A DNA stretch of 64,000 nucleotides from Planctomycetota bacterium (GCA_020638675.1 JACKID010000001.1:1612001-1676000); one strand, 5' to 3'; shown: positions 27,983 to 36,816, counted from the stretch's first letter. Program-made: numbers and translations. Notes: generated by a model from the letters alone, not told the origin.

Positions 27983-29224
27983 TCAGCGCATGCTGGCGGG
28001 GCTGAGTTTGACCCACGCCTCCAGTTGAACCAGGTAGGCCTTGTCGAAGGCCTTCAGGTCGGCGCTGATGTGACGCTTGAACGCTTCCACTTGCTTGCTG
28101 GCGGAGTCGAGCTTGCCGGCCAGTAGCTCTTGCTCGAACTTGGCGAAGCCGTCGCGGTAGTCGCTGTTGCGCAGGTAGTAAACGAAGGCCCAGGAATTCT
28201 GGTAGAACTCGGGGTCTACTTCGCCCCACCAGTTCTGGTTGAGGGTGTCCTCGGCGCCCTTGATCTTCTTTTTCTTGAGCAGCTTGCCGCAGAAGTAGAG
28301 GCTGTAGTTCACGTCCGGCACGAGCTGGCCAAGCTCCAGCTTCTTGCCGTCCCACTTGTGCATGCTCCAGTATTCAGCGATGCCTTCCTTGTACCAGGCG
28401 GGCAGGTTCCAGAGCTTCTGCGTCACCAGCCCGTCGAACTGGTGGCGCGCTTCGTGCAGAAGCACCCGCCGCGTGCGGTACCAGTCGTGGAAGTAGCTGA
28501 GCCGGCAGTACTGCCCGTCGAAGAACCCCTGGCTCTTGGTCATCTCGGCGTCGAAGCTCTCGATGTCGTTTTCGATCATCTCCACGAACGCGTCGTGGTC
28601 CTTCATGATGTCGAACCAGAGCGTGACGCACGTCCGCGCGTCGTACTCCACCCCGGCGTCGTCGCGCCAGATGCGCACGGCCTGCTCCAGGACGCGTGCC
28701 AGCTCCAGCGTTTCTTCTTCCTTGAGCGCCGAGTGTATGCGGTACTCGCGCGTGAGCACGTCCAGCCAGCCCTTGCCGGAGTGGGCTTTCAGCGGGATGC
28801 CGGAATCGAGTTGAGTGATCTCGTCTGCGGTAAGCCAGTGCCCGTGGACCTGCTTCCAGCCAGACTTCTGCTCTTCCGTAGCATCGACCCATTCGGTCAG
28901 GCGGCGCGTCTTGCCGTGGGCAAGCTGGAGCGCGTCGTCGGACTCGAACCAGTTGTCGCCATCCAGCACGTGCCCGAGGGCCTTGTGCGCGTCAACGTCG
29001 CCGGGCGACAGCTTGACGATCTCGCGATACAGCCCCAGCTCGCTCTGGCGCAGCTTCTTCAGCTTGCACCACTTGGCCAGCTTGTGGCGGGCTTCGACGT
29101 CGTCGGGCGCCAGCGCGGATTTCTTCTCCGCCAGCTCTTTCTGCAGAGCCGCGAGGTCGCCCGCGGCCAGTGGCGCGGCAATCAGCAACAGACAGATCAG
29201 GAAGCGGATCAAGGCCGCCTCCAT
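27983..29224 (-). CDS. Secreted DUF1570-like zinc metalloprotease
   Basis: 413 residues with signal peptide (FLICLLLIAAPLAAGD). The N-terminal half has TPR-like helices (EARHKLAKWCKLKKL; SPGDVDAHKALGHVLD) and a GWKQVHGHWLTADE segment common in planctomycete proteins. The catalytic part holds HEARH (HExxH-type) followed by PAWYKEGIAEYWSMH, the downstream Glu of the gluzincin-like DUF1570 family. It is probably periplasmic. The substrate is unknown. It is divergent from the ole operon, with 170 bp between. Confidence 0.75.
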   Translation of the reverse strand: MEAALIRFLICLLLIAAPLAAGDLAALQKELAEKKSALAPDDVEARHKLAKWCKLKKLRQSELGLYREIVKLSPGDVDAHKALGHVLDGDNWFESDDALQLAHGKTRRLTEWVDATEEQKSGWKQVHGHWLTADEITQLDSGIPLKAHSGKGWLDVLTREYRIHSALKEEETLELARVLEQAVRIWRDDAGVEYDARTCVTLWFDIMKDHDAFVEMIENDIESFDAEMTKSQGFFDGQYCRLSYFHDWYRTRRVLLHEARHQFDGLVTQKLWNLPAWYKEGIAEYWSMHKWDGKKLELGQLVPDVNYSLYFCGKLLKKKKIKGAEDTLNQNWWGEVDPEFYQNSWAFVYYLRNSDYRDGFAKFEQELLAGKLDSASKQVEAFKRHISADLKAFDKAYLVQLEAWVKLSPASMR

Positions 29225-29309
29225 CGGGGCAGGTCGGGGTGACTAAAAGGTAAGCCGCAGTCGCCCGAGACGCAAACGAGCCCTTCAGCGAATTCACGAC
29301 ATTCAACCG

Positions 29310-29327
29310 TTTCAGGATTTTCTGAAA
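29310..29327. promoter_or_regulatory. Perfect 6-6-6 inverted repeat upstream of oleA
   Basis: TTTCAG-GATTTT-CTGAAA lies in the short AT-richer spacer between the metalloprotease gene and oleA, about 68-85 nt before the oleA start. The symmetry and position suit an operator for a dimeric HTH repressor. The operon itself encodes a GbsR/MarR-type regulator that is a natural candidate. Confidence 0.4.
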
Positions 29328-29394
29328 AACATGATCGATTTGCTTGTTTTCCCCACCTCGCAAACGCATTCTCGCCCGCCCTGTGGGGGATTAC

Positions 29395-30432
29395 GTGCGC
29401 TTCAGCAACGTCCATATCGAGTCGGTCGGTCATCTGCTGCCCGAACGTGTCGTTTCCTCGGCCGAGTTGGAAGATCGGCTTGCGCCAGCATATGAACGAC
29501 TGGGCTTCCACGCGGGACGGATTGAACTCATGTCCGGCATCCGCGAGCGCCGGCACTTCGAGCCTGGCACTCGCCCGAGCAGCGTTGCAACCAAGGCCGC
29601 TGAGCAGGCGCTGGAGCGCGCGGGCATTGATCGCGAGAAACTCGGCGTGCTGATCTTCAGCAGCGTCTGTCGCGACTTCATGGAGCCGGCGACGGCCAGC
29701 GTCGTCCACGCCAACCTGAAACTGCCGCATTCGTGCCAGTGCTTTGACCTGTCCAACGCCTGCCTCGGCTTCGCCAACAGCATGATGGTGGCGGCGAACA
29801 TGATTGAGCTGGGGCAGATCCAGGCTGCGCTCGTCGTGGCAGGCGAAGACGGCGGCCCGCTGGTGGAAGCGACCATCAAGCGCCTGAACGAAGACCCGGC
29901 CATCAACCGCAAGAGCAGCAAGCTCAGCTTCGCCAGCCTGACCATCGGCAGCGGCGCGGCCGCGATGGTGCTGACGAACTCCGAGTCGGCAAAGCACGAA
30001 CACAAGTTGCTCGGCGGCGGCATGCTGGTCGATTCCGGTGCGGTGCAGCTCTGCCAGGGCGGCATGGGTGAAAGCGCGCTCGGCCCGCTGATGCAGACTG
30101 ACAGCGAAACGCTGATGCAGGAGGGCGTGAAGCTCGCGACACGCGTGTGGTCCGAGACGAAGGCTGAACTGGGCTGGAGCAACGCAGACGTCGACCGCGT
30201 GTTCACGCACCAGGTCGGCGTGATGCACCGAAAGCTGCTGTTCGAGAAGCTTGAACTGGACCCCGCCAAGGATTTCCCGACCGTCGAGACGCTCGGAAAC
30301 ATCGGCAGCGTGAGCCTGCCGATTTCTCTCAGCCTCGGGCTCGAGCAGGGCAAGCTCGTCGAAGACAGCAACGTCGCGCTGCTTGGCATCGGCAGCGGGC
30401 TGGTGTGCCTGAACATGGGGGTGCGCTGGTGA
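29395..30432 (+). CDS. oleA: OleA, acyl-CoA head-to-head condensing thiolase
   Basis: 345 residues from GTG 29395 (GGGGGA upstream); the conserved RFSNVHIES begins exactly here. Thiolase-superfamily enzyme with nucleophile Cys123 in LSNACLGF. Glu97 in CRDFMEPATASVVH aligns, at the same spacing, with the OleA-specific catalytic Glu that separates OleA from KAS III. His is in FTHQVGVMH and Asn in TLGNIGSVSLP. It condenses two fatty acyl-CoAs to a 2-alkyl-3-keto acid, the first step of long-chain olefin synthesis. It overlaps oleB by 4 nt. Confidence 0.93.
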   Translation: MRFSNVHIESVGHLLPERVVSSAELEDRLAPAYERLGFHAGRIELMSGIRERRHFEPGTRPSSVATKAAEQALERAGIDREKLGVLIFSSVCRDFMEPATASVVHANLKLPHSCQCFDLSNACLGFANSMMVAANMIELGQIQAALVVAGEDGGPLVEATIKRLNEDPAINRKSSKLSFASLTIGSGAAAMVLTNSESAKHEHKLLGGGMLVDSGAVQLCQGGMGESALGPLMQTDSETLMQEGVKLATRVWSETKAELGWSNADVDRVFTHQVGVMHRKLLFEKLELDPAKDFPTVETLGNIGSVSLPISLSLGLEQGKLVEDSNVALLGIGSGLVCLNMGVRW

Positions 30433-31424
30433 CCACGGCTGAACAAGAACGCGCCATCCACGGGATCTGGGAGAAGGAGTATCCCTTCCAGTCCAACTGG
30501 CTCGACCTCGGCGAGGCGCGCATGCACTTCGTTGATGAAGGTGTTGCGGGCGTCCCGCCCGCATGCGGGCCGGAGGCCCGCAACACAAGTGCGGGCGAGA
30601 CGCCCGCAACACTCCTGTTCCTGCACGGCAACCCGACCTGGAGCTTCTACTGGCGGCACCTGATCCAGACGTTCCGCACCACCAACCGCTGCGTCGCCAT
30701 GGACCACATGGGCTGCGGGCTGTCCGACAAGCCCCAGTTCTACCCGTACACACTGGCGCAGCACATCGAGAACGCCCGCGCGCTGGTGTATCGCCTCGAC
30801 CTGCGCGACATCGTCCTGTGCGTCCACGACTGGGGTGGCGCAATCGGCATGGGGCTCGCCGCGCAGATCCCTGACCGTGTCAGGGGATTTGTCGTGTTCA
30901 ACACGGCCGCGTTCCCCAGCCGCCGCATGCCTCTCAGCATCGGCATCTGCCGCGTACCGGGCTTCGGCGCGCTGGCCATCCGCGGGCTGAACGCATTCGT
31001 CCGCGGTGCATTGGTCCGTGCGGCAAAGAAGCCGCTGTCGGCCGAAGGCAAGGCCGGCTACCTGGCGCCCTACGCGAGCTGGGACGATCGCATAGCCAAC
31101 CTGCGCTTCGTGCAGGACATCCCCATGGGCCCGGGCCACGAAAGCTGGCCGACACTGCTTGAGGTCGAGCGCGGGCTCGAGCAGTTCAAGGACCACCCCA
31201 TGCTGCTGTGCTGGGGGCGCCACGACTTTGTCTTCAACGACCAGTTCATGCACGAGTGGCAATACCGCTTCCCTAAGGCCGAGACCCAGTACTTCGAGCA
31301 GGCCGGCCACTTCGTCGTGGAAGACGCACGCAACGAAATCATCACCGCCATGAGGAAGTTCCTCGCCGGCGAGCCCCAGACCTACACGGACGAGCATCAT
31401 TCATCGGTGAACCTGCACGCATAG
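30429..31424 (+). CDS. oleB: OleB, alpha/beta-hydrolase beta-lactone decarboxylase
   Basis: 331 residues from GTG 30429 (GTGA overlap with the oleA stop). Haloalkane-dehalogenase-like fold: oxyanion LFLHGNPTWS, nucleophile Asp134 in CVHDWGGAIG, and catalytic His in EQAGHFVVEDA. In olefin synthesis OleB decarboxylates the cis-beta-lactone to a cis-alkene. Residues 38-61 are encoded by an in-frame palindromic element (30541-30612). They replace the short loop before the oxyanion strand with a Pro/Ala/Gly-rich peptide containing PEARNTSAGETP. Catalytic residues are intact, so the gene is probably functional. Confidence 0.92.
   Translation: MTTAEQERAIHGIWEKEYPFQSNWLDLGEARMHFVDEGVAGVPPACGPEARNTSAGETPATLLFLHGNPTWSFYWRHLIQTFRTTNRCVAMDHMGCGLSDKPQFYPYTLAQHIENARALVYRLDLRDIVLCVHDWGGAIGMGLAAQIPDRVRGFVVFNTAAFPSRRMPLSIGICRVPGFGALAIRGLNAFVRGALVRAAKKPLSAEGKAGYLAPYASWDDRIANLRFVQDIPMGPGHESWPTLLEVERGLEQFKDHPMLLCWGRHDFVFNDQFMHEWQYRFPKAETQYFEQAGHFVVEDARNEIITAMRKFLAGEPQTYTDEHHSSVNLHA
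30541..30612. repeat. In-frame palindromic element inside oleB
   Basis: 72 bp, exactly 24 codons. Outer arms 30541-30563 and 30590-30612 are 23-nt inverted repeats with a single mismatch. An inner hairpin TGCGGGCC-GGA-GGCCCGCA fills 30564-30582. It is inserted between strands of the OleB fold without breaking the frame. Confidence 0.88.
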
Positions 31425-31432
31425 GAACTGCA

Positions 31433-31861
31433 ATGAACCGCAAAGGGCCGCAAAGGGCCGCGAAGAATGGCGATTCGGAAGGACTTCTCCTGAAGGACGA
31501 GGTCTACGCCGTGATTGGCGCGGCGATTGAGGTGCATCGCGAACTCGGACATGGGTTCCTTGAGGCGGTGTACGACGAGTGCCTCGGCTACGAGTTTGTG
31601 GATCGAGAAATCCCGCATGAATCGCAGCCCGAAGTCGGGATCCGCTTCAAGCAGCGTGTCTGCAAGAAGAAGTATGTCCCCGACTACGTCTGCTTCGGGC
31701 AGATCGTGGTCGAGATCAAGGCCATGAAGGCACTGACCGAGGTCGAAGAGGCGCAGCTCATCAACTATTTGCGAGCGACCGGCAAACCGGTAGGCCTGCT
31801 GATCAACTTCGGTGCACGTGGAAAACTCGAGTGGAAGCGCATGGCGTTGACGAGGGAGTAG
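31433..31861 (+). CDS. GxxExxY protein
   Basis: 142 residues. Core GHGFLEAVYDECL gives the GxxExxY motif, with KYVPDYVCFGQIVVEIKA and GLLINFGARGKLEWKR downstream; this is a PD-(D/E)xK-like nuclease-fold family of unknown function. The first 12 residues (MNRKGPQRAAKN) are encoded by decamer repeats. The gene sits between oleB (8-nt gap) and oleC and is bounded by inverted decamer repeats, so it looks like a cassette inserted into the ole operon rather than a pathway gene. Confidence 0.85.
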   Translation: MNRKGPQRAAKNGDSEGLLLKDEVYAVIGAAIEVHRELGHGFLEAVYDECLGYEFVDREIPHESQPEVGIRFKQRVCKKKYVPDYVCFGQIVVEIKAMKALTEVEEAQLINYLRATGKPVGLLINFGARGKLEWKRMALTRE

Positions 31862-31895
31862 TCCCTTCGCGGCCCTTGGTGGTTCTTAGCGGTTG
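31435..31895. mobile_element. GxxExxY cassette bounded by inverted decamer repeats
   Basis: Left end 31435-31465 is three units of the type CCGCAAAGGG starting GAACCG. Right end 31865-31895 is the inverse arrangement CTTCGCGGCC, CTTGGTGGTT, CTTAGCGGTT. The two ends match as a 31-nt inverted repeat with a handful of mismatches. Between them is only the GxxExxY gene. There is no transposase. oleB and oleC remain intact on either side. Confidence 0.65.
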
Positions 31896-31901
31896 AAGAC
31901 A

Positions 31902-33596
31902 ATGACGATCAGTGAAGCAGAGCTGCCTGTACGCGCGAACTCGGCCCATGCCGAGGCTCCGCGCTGCAATGTCAGCGACTTCATCTTCGATCAGGCGAAG
32001 CTGCGTCCCGACCAGGTTGCAGTCATTGAGCACGCGTCCGGGCGCAAGGTCACGTACGCGGAGCTTGCGCAGCGCATTGAGAACATCGCGTTCGGGCTGA
32101 CGCAGATGGGCATCGCAAACGGCGAGCGTGCCGTGTTCGCGATCAAGCCCGGCATTGAATTTGTAGAGACCGTCTTCGCCTTGTTCCGCGCCGGTGCCGT
32201 TCCCGTGGTCGTCGATCCCGGCATGGGCGTGGACAACATGCTCAAGTGCATCGAGGAAGCCGAGCCCACGGCGCTGGTCGGCATCCCGATGGCGCACATG
32301 CTTAGCAAGTTCAAGAGCCGCGCTTTCCGTACCGTGAAGCAGCGCGTGACCGTCGGGCGTCGCTGGGCCTGGGGCGGCGAGACGCTCGAATCCCTGCGCA
32401 GCCGCAAGGCTGCCGCCAGCAACCCTGCGCCAACGCGCGCGGACGACACGGCCGCGATCCTGTTCACCTCCGGCGCGACCGGCGTGCCGAAGGGCGTCGT
32501 GTTCCAGCACGCAGTGTTCGTCGGCCAGACGGAGATGATCCGCGACGCCTACGACATCCAGCCCGGCGAGATCGACGTGCCCTGCTTCGCCCTGTTTGCG
32601 CTGTTCAGCGTGGCCATGGGCGTCACGATCGTGCTGCCGGACATTGATTTCTCAAAGCCCGGCAAGGCGAGCCCGGCCAAGGTTGTCGACGCGATCAACG
32701 CACACCACGCGACCATGAGCTTCGGCTCACCGGCCGTGTGGAAGCGCGTCGGCCCGTACCTCGAGCAAACCGGCGTCAACCTGCCCACGATCAAACGCAT
32801 TCTGATTGCGGGCGCGCCGGTGCCGTACAGCACGCTGGCGATGTTCAAGGGCAAGCTCGCGCCGGATGGCGACCTGCACACTCCGTATGGCGCAACCGAG
32901 TCGCTGCCGTTCAGCACGATCTGCGCCGGCGAGATTCTTGGCGGTACCAGCATCGACACCGCGTGCGGCGCGGGTACGTGCGTCGGCAAGCCGCTGACCG
33001 GAGTCGAGGCGAAGGTGATTCGCCTGATCGACGGGCCGATCCTGAACATTCGCGATGCAGAAGAACTGAAGCCCGGCGAAGTTGGCGAGATCATCGTGCG
33101 CAGCCAGGTGACCACGCGCGAGTACTTCAACCGCCCCGAGAACACGAAGCTGGCCAAGATCCGCGACGGCGAAACCATCTGGCACCGCATGGGCGACACC
33201 GGCTACTTCGACGAGACCGGACGTCTGTGGTTCTGCGGGCGCGCTACGCATCGGGTCGAAACGCCGCTGGGCACGCTGTATCCGATCCAGGTCGAGGCGA
33301 TCTTCAACAACCACGATGCCGTCGGGCGCAGCGCGCTGGTGGGGCTGGGCGACGCGCCGAACCAGGTTCCGTGCATCGTGGTCGAGCTGCACGACGGGCA
33401 CATCCCGGCCAAGGACCTGCGCGATCGCATCCGCGCCGAGCTGCTGATGATGGCCGGCGAGCACGAGAAGACTCGCGAGATCAAGTACATCCTCTTCCAC
33501 GAGGGGCTGCCGGTTGACGTGCGCCACAATGCGAAGATCGACCGCATCGCGCTGAAGCACTGGGCCGAAACCCAACTGCCGGAGGTGCTGCAATGA
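31902..33596 (+). CDS. oleC: OleC, beta-lactone synthetase (AMP-binding)
   Basis: 564 residues from ATG 31902; an in-frame TTG three codons earlier is possible. ANL superfamily enzyme: P-loop LFTSGATGVPKG, YGATESLP (A5) and GDTGYFDETGRLWFCGR (A7/A8). OleC adenylates the 2-alkyl-3-hydroxy acid and closes it to a beta-lactone. Length is typical of OleC. Unlike many ANL enzymes, the C-terminal segment NAKIDRIALK keeps the A10-type Lys. The stop overlaps the oleD start (ATGA). Confidence 0.92.
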   Translation: MTISEAELPVRANSAHAEAPRCNVSDFIFDQAKLRPDQVAVIEHASGRKVTYAELAQRIENIAFGLTQMGIANGERAVFAIKPGIEFVETVFALFRAGAVPVVVDPGMGVDNMLKCIEEAEPTALVGIPMAHMLSKFKSRAFRTVKQRVTVGRRWAWGGETLESLRSRKAAASNPAPTRADDTAAILFTSGATGVPKGVVFQHAVFVGQTEMIRDAYDIQPGEIDVPCFALFALFSVAMGVTIVLPDIDFSKPGKASPAKVVDAINAHHATMSFGSPAVWKRVGPYLEQTGVNLPTIKRILIAGAPVPYSTLAMFKGKLAPDGDLHTPYGATESLPFSTICAGEILGGTSIDTACGAGTCVGKPLTGVEAKVIRLIDGPILNIRDAEELKPGEVGEIIVRSQVTTREYFNRPENTKLAKIRDGETIWHRMGDTGYFDETGRLWFCGRATHRVETPLGTLYPIQVEAIFNNHDAVGRSALVGLGDAPNQVPCIVVELHDGHIPAKDLRDRIRAELLMMAGEHEKTREIKYILFHEGLPVDVRHNAKIDRIALKHWAETQLPEVLQ

Positions 33597-34588
33597 AGGC
33601 ACTCGTGACCGGTGGTGCGGGCTTTCTTGGCTCGCGGATTGTGCAGCGGCTGCTTGATCGCGGCGACGACGTCGTGGTGTTCTCGCGCAGACCCAACGAA
33701 CTGCCCGCGGGAGCGCGCGCATTCGCGGGCGACCTGCGCGACGCGGATGACGTTGCCAGAGCCGCGGAGGGTGCGGACGCAGTGTTCCACGTTGCGGCCA
33801 AGGCCGGCGTGTGGGGCCCGCGCGCCGAGTACTTCGGCATCAATTTGGCAGGCACACGCAACGTGCTTACGGCCTGCCACAAACATGGCGTGCGCGACCT
33901 GGTCTACACCAGTACGCCCAGCGTGGTGTTTGACCGCGGCGGCATCGCTGGCGGCGACGAGTCTTTGCCCTACCCGGCGAAGTTCCTCACGCACTACGCC
34001 GAAAGCAAAGCGCTGGCCGAGCAGGAAGTGCTCGCCGCCAACGGCGTGAACGGGTTACGCACGGTCAGCCTGCGCCCGCACCTGATCTGGGGTCACGGCG
34101 ATCCGCACCTGCTGCCGCGCGTGCTGGATCGCGCGCGTGCGGGCAAGCTCAAGCAGGTCGGCGATGGTACCAACCGCGTGGACATCACTCACGTGATCGA
34201 TGCCGCTGAGGCCCACCTGCTGGCGCTGGAGCAGATGAATACTGCCGCGGGCAAGGCCTACTTCATCAGCAGCGAAACGGTCGAGCTGTGGCCGTGGATC
34301 AATGGCGTGCTGGAGCGCGCAGGTGTACCGAAGCTCAGCGCGCAGGTCAGCGCGCGCACGGCCTACAAAGCCGGCGCGCTGATGGAGTTCATCTGGCGCA
34401 TGTTCGGCATCAGCAGCGAGCCGCCCATGACCCGATTCGTGGCCGAGAACCTGGCCGCGTCGCACTGGTTCAAACTCGACGCCGCCAAGCGTGATCTCGG
34501 GTACGAGCCCGCCTGGACCGGCGAGAAAGCACTGGACGAATACTTCGGCGTGAAGTCCGCGCCAGAGGAAGTTGCAGCAAACGCGTGA
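33593..34588 (+). CDS. oleD: OleD, NADPH-dependent 2-alkyl-3-ketoalkanoate reductase
   Basis: 331 residues. Extended SDR: GGAGFLGSRIVQRLL nucleotide-binding motif, DLRDADDVARA acidic region, and catalytic HYAESKALAEQ (YxxxK). Closest by pattern to 3-beta-HSD/NSDHL-like reductases, as OleD is. It reduces the OleA product to the beta-hydroxy acid that OleC cyclises. It is translationally coupled on both sides: ATGA with oleC, and its stop overlaps a GTG of the regulator frame. Confidence 0.9.
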   Translation: MKALVTGGAGFLGSRIVQRLLDRGDDVVVFSRRPNELPAGARAFAGDLRDADDVARAAEGADAVFHVAAKAGVWGPRAEYFGINLAGTRNVLTACHKHGVRDLVYTSTPSVVFDRGGIAGGDESLPYPAKFLTHYAESKALAEQEVLAANGVNGLRTVSLRPHLIWGHGDPHLLPRVLDRARAGKLKQVGDGTNRVDITHVIDAAEAHLLALEQMNTAAGKAYFISSETVELWPWINGVLERAGVPKLSAQVSARTAYKAGALMEFIWRMFGISSEPPMTRFVAENLAASHWFKLDAAKRDLGYEPAWTGEKALDEYFGVKSAPEEVAANA

Positions 34589-34605
34589 CCGTAGGGGAGT
34601 CAGCC

Positions 34606-35256
34606 ATGGATGACGTGCTTCGCGAACATCTGATGACCTTCGAGACATTCTTCTCGGCGATCGGCTTCAAGCCGCGGCTGGGAAAGGTGTGGGGGTTGCT
34701 GGCGTTGTCGGGCAAGCCGCTCAGCGCGGCCGACATCGCCAAAGAGCTCGACATGAGCGCCGGCTCCGTCAGCGAGTGCCTCAGCGAATTGCGCGAGTGG
34801 GGGGCCGCGACCAGCGAGTTCTCCAGCGAGCATCGCTGCCAGATGCACAGCGCGGTGAGCGATACCATGAGCATCGTGACCACCGTGCTGCGTCGTCGCG
34901 AACAGCTCGCCGTGCAGAACTTCAAGGACAACGCCCGCAGCGCGCTGCAATACGTGACCGAGCGCTACGGCCAGGAAGACGCGCGTGCGCGCACGCTGGG
35001 CAGCATCGTCACGACCAGCGAGATTGCCGAGGCAACCATCCAGTTCTTCGTCGCCGCCAGCAGCGCGGTACCCAAGAACGACGAGTCGCGCCTGGCCCGT
35101 GTGGTCAAGCGCATGGCCGCGATCGGCATGAAGATGCCCGGTGAAATCAACAAGTTCCGCAACGGGCGCAAGAAGACCGGGCAGTTGAACGGCAACGGTG
35201 GCGCCGGCACTCCCGCCGGTGCTCCCCAGCGCGAGGAGGAGGACGCCCATGTCTAG
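34606..35256 (+). CDS. GbsR/MarR-family transcriptional regulator
   Basis: 216 residues from ATG 34606 with GGGGAG 7 nt before. Winged-helix region: GKVWGLLALSGKPLSAADIAKELDMSAGSVSECLSELREWG, the GbsR-type HTH. A helical C-terminal half ends in a Gly/Asn-rich tail. It probably represses or senses for this operon, possibly through an acyl ligand. The palindrome at 29310 is a candidate site. The gene overlaps the ketosynthase start by 8 nt. Confidence 0.85.
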   Translation: MDDVLREHLMTFETFFSAIGFKPRLGKVWGLLALSGKPLSAADIAKELDMSAGSVSECLSELREWGAATSEFSSEHRCQMHSAVSDTMSIVTTVLRRREQLAVQNFKDNARSALQYVTERYGQEDARARTLGSIVTTSEIAEATIQFFVAASSAVPKNDESRLARVVKRMAAIGMKMPGEINKFRNGRKKTGQLNGNGGAGTPAGAPQREEEDAHV

Positions 35257-36511
35257 TCTTCCTGCAGTGAGCTCGTCGAATCTGCCGCGAGTCGTCATCA
35301 CCGGTGTCGGGCTCACGGCACCGAACGGCAACAACCTTCCCGAGTACCGCCAGGCCTTGCTTGAGGGCAAGTCGGGCGTGCAGCCGTACGAGATCCGCTA
35401 CTTCGGAAAGACTCTGGCGGGCATCTGCGACTTCGACGCCACACGCTACCAGAAGCGCAAGGATCTGCGCCGCGGCACCCGTGCCGGCAGCATCAGCATC
35501 TACTGCGCGAACGAGGCCCTGAAGGATTCGGGCATCAACTGGGAAGCCGTCGACAAGTCCCGCGTAGGCGTCTACGTCGGAACCACCGAGCACGGCAACG
35601 TCGAGACCGAAACCGAGATCTACGAGGTCAGCAAGCAGGGCTACAACCTCGACTTCTGGACGCACCACCACAACCCGCGTACGGTTGCCAACAACCCGGC
35701 CGGCGAAGTCACGCTCAGCCTCAAGATCACCGGCCCGGCCTACGCGATCGGCGCGGCCTGCGCGGCCGGCAACATGGGCGTGATCCACGCCACGCAGATG
35801 CTGCAGCTCGGGGAAGTCGATCTTGCGTTCGGTGGGGGAGTCAGCGAGAGCATTCATACATTTGGCATCTTCGCCGGCTTCAAGCAGCAGGGCGCGCTCG
35901 CCTGCCATGAAGACCCGACCAAGGCCTCACGTCCCTTCGACAAGGCGCGCAACGGCATCGTGGTCGCCGAGGGCGGCTGCCTCTATACGCTGGAGCGTCT
36001 CGACGACGCGCTCAAACGCGGTGCGAAGATCTACGGCGAAATCGCCGGCTGGCACGTCAACAGCGACGCCAGCGACTACGTGCTGCCCAACAGCGAGCGC
36101 CAGCGCGAGTGCATGCGTGCGGCGGTCAAGCGCGCGGGCATGCAGCCGGGCGACATCGACATCGTGAACACCCACGCCACCAGCACGCCCAGCGGCGACG
36201 AAATGGAGGCGGCGGCCGTCAACGCCGTGTTCGGCGACTTTGACGGCGTACACGTCAACAACACCAAGAGCTACATCGGCCACGCGATGGGGGCGGCCGG
36301 GGCGCTGGAGCTTGCCGGCAACCTGCCCAGCTTTGAGGACGGCATCGTGCACCCCACCATCAACATCGACGAGCTTGACCCGGCGTGCGCCGTGCGCGGG
36401 CTGGTGATCAACCAGCCGAAGCAGACGCAGGGTGTGAAGACCATCATGAACATGAGCTTCGGGATGCTGGGCATCAACAGCGCCCTGATCGTGAAGAAGT
36501 TCGAGAACTAA
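35249..36511 (+). CDS. Beta-ketoacyl-ACP synthase II-like ketosynthase
   Basis: 420 residues from ATG 35249 behind GGAGGAGG. The complete Cys-His-His set is present: Cys171 in GAACAAGN, His309 in VNTHATSTPSGD, and His345 in SYIGHAMGAAGA, with Lys in NNTKSYIG. The N-terminal VVITGVGLTAPNGNN is FabF-like. It elongates acyl-ACP with malonyl-ACP. Being in one operon with its own ACP, dehydratase and enoyl reductase, it probably serves a dedicated chain-building line rather than housekeeping FAS. Confidence 0.9.
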   Translation: MSSLPAVSSSNLPRVVITGVGLTAPNGNNLPEYRQALLEGKSGVQPYEIRYFGKTLAGICDFDATRYQKRKDLRRGTRAGSISIYCANEALKDSGINWEAVDKSRVGVYVGTTEHGNVETETEIYEVSKQGYNLDFWTHHHNPRTVANNPAGEVTLSLKITGPAYAIGAACAAGNMGVIHATQMLQLGEVDLAFGGGVSESIHTFGIFAGFKQQGALACHEDPTKASRPFDKARNGIVVAEGGCLYTLERLDDALKRGAKIYGEIAGWHVNSDASDYVLPNSERQRECMRAAVKRAGMQPGDIDIVNTHATSTPSGDEMEAAAVNAVFGDFDGVHVNNTKSYIGHAMGAAGALELAGNLPSFEDGIVHPTINIDELDPACAVRGLVINQPKQTQGVKTIMNMSFGMLGINSALIVKKFEN

Positions 36512-36550
36512 CAACCAACGCCCGCGAGGGCACAACTGAAGGAAAAGGCA

Positions 36551-36814
36551 ATGACAGACGAACAGATCAAGCAGGCCATCATCGGGATCATCAACGACAT
36601 CAACCCCGACGAGGACACCAGCAACATCAACCCGGGCGAGCGCTTGCGTGACCAGCTCGACCTCGACTCGATGGACTTCCTCGACATCGTGATGGAGCTG
36701 CGTAAGCGCTACGGCGTGCATGTACCCGACACGGACTACGAACACCTCGCCAGCCTCGACAGTTGCGTGGGCTACCTGCGCGACAAGATGGCGGGCAAGG
36801 AACTGGTGAGCTAG
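36551..36814 (+). CDS. Acyl carrier protein
   Basis: 87 residues, acidic, with phosphopantetheine Ser40 in LDLDSMDFLD and helix II DIVMELRKRYG. Slightly longer than FAS AcpP and with an SMDF rather than SLD motif, typical of specialised ACPs. AAGGAAAAGGC precedes the ATG. It carries growing chains for the neighbouring ketosynthase, dehydratase and enoyl reductase. Confidence 0.92.
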   Translation: MTDEQIKQAIIGIINDINPDEDTSNINPGERLRDQLDLDSMDFLDIVMELRKRYGVHVPDTDYEHLASLDSCVGYLRDKMAGKELVS

Positions 36815-36816
36815 GG

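Noticed and set aside
30405..30428. oleB start at the upstream in-frame start codon 30405
   Set aside because: The GTG at 30429 overlaps the oleA stop as at other junctions here, and the extra residues are not OleB-like.
29430..31400. Very long antisense frame across oleA and oleB
   Set aside because: It mirrors codon structure of two well-identified genes and has a His/Val/Ala-rich composition typical of antisense GC-rich frames.
31433..31861. GxxExxY gene as a functional part of olefin synthesis
   Set aside because: It has no known link to the pathway and is bounded by inverted repeats, which better fits insertion.
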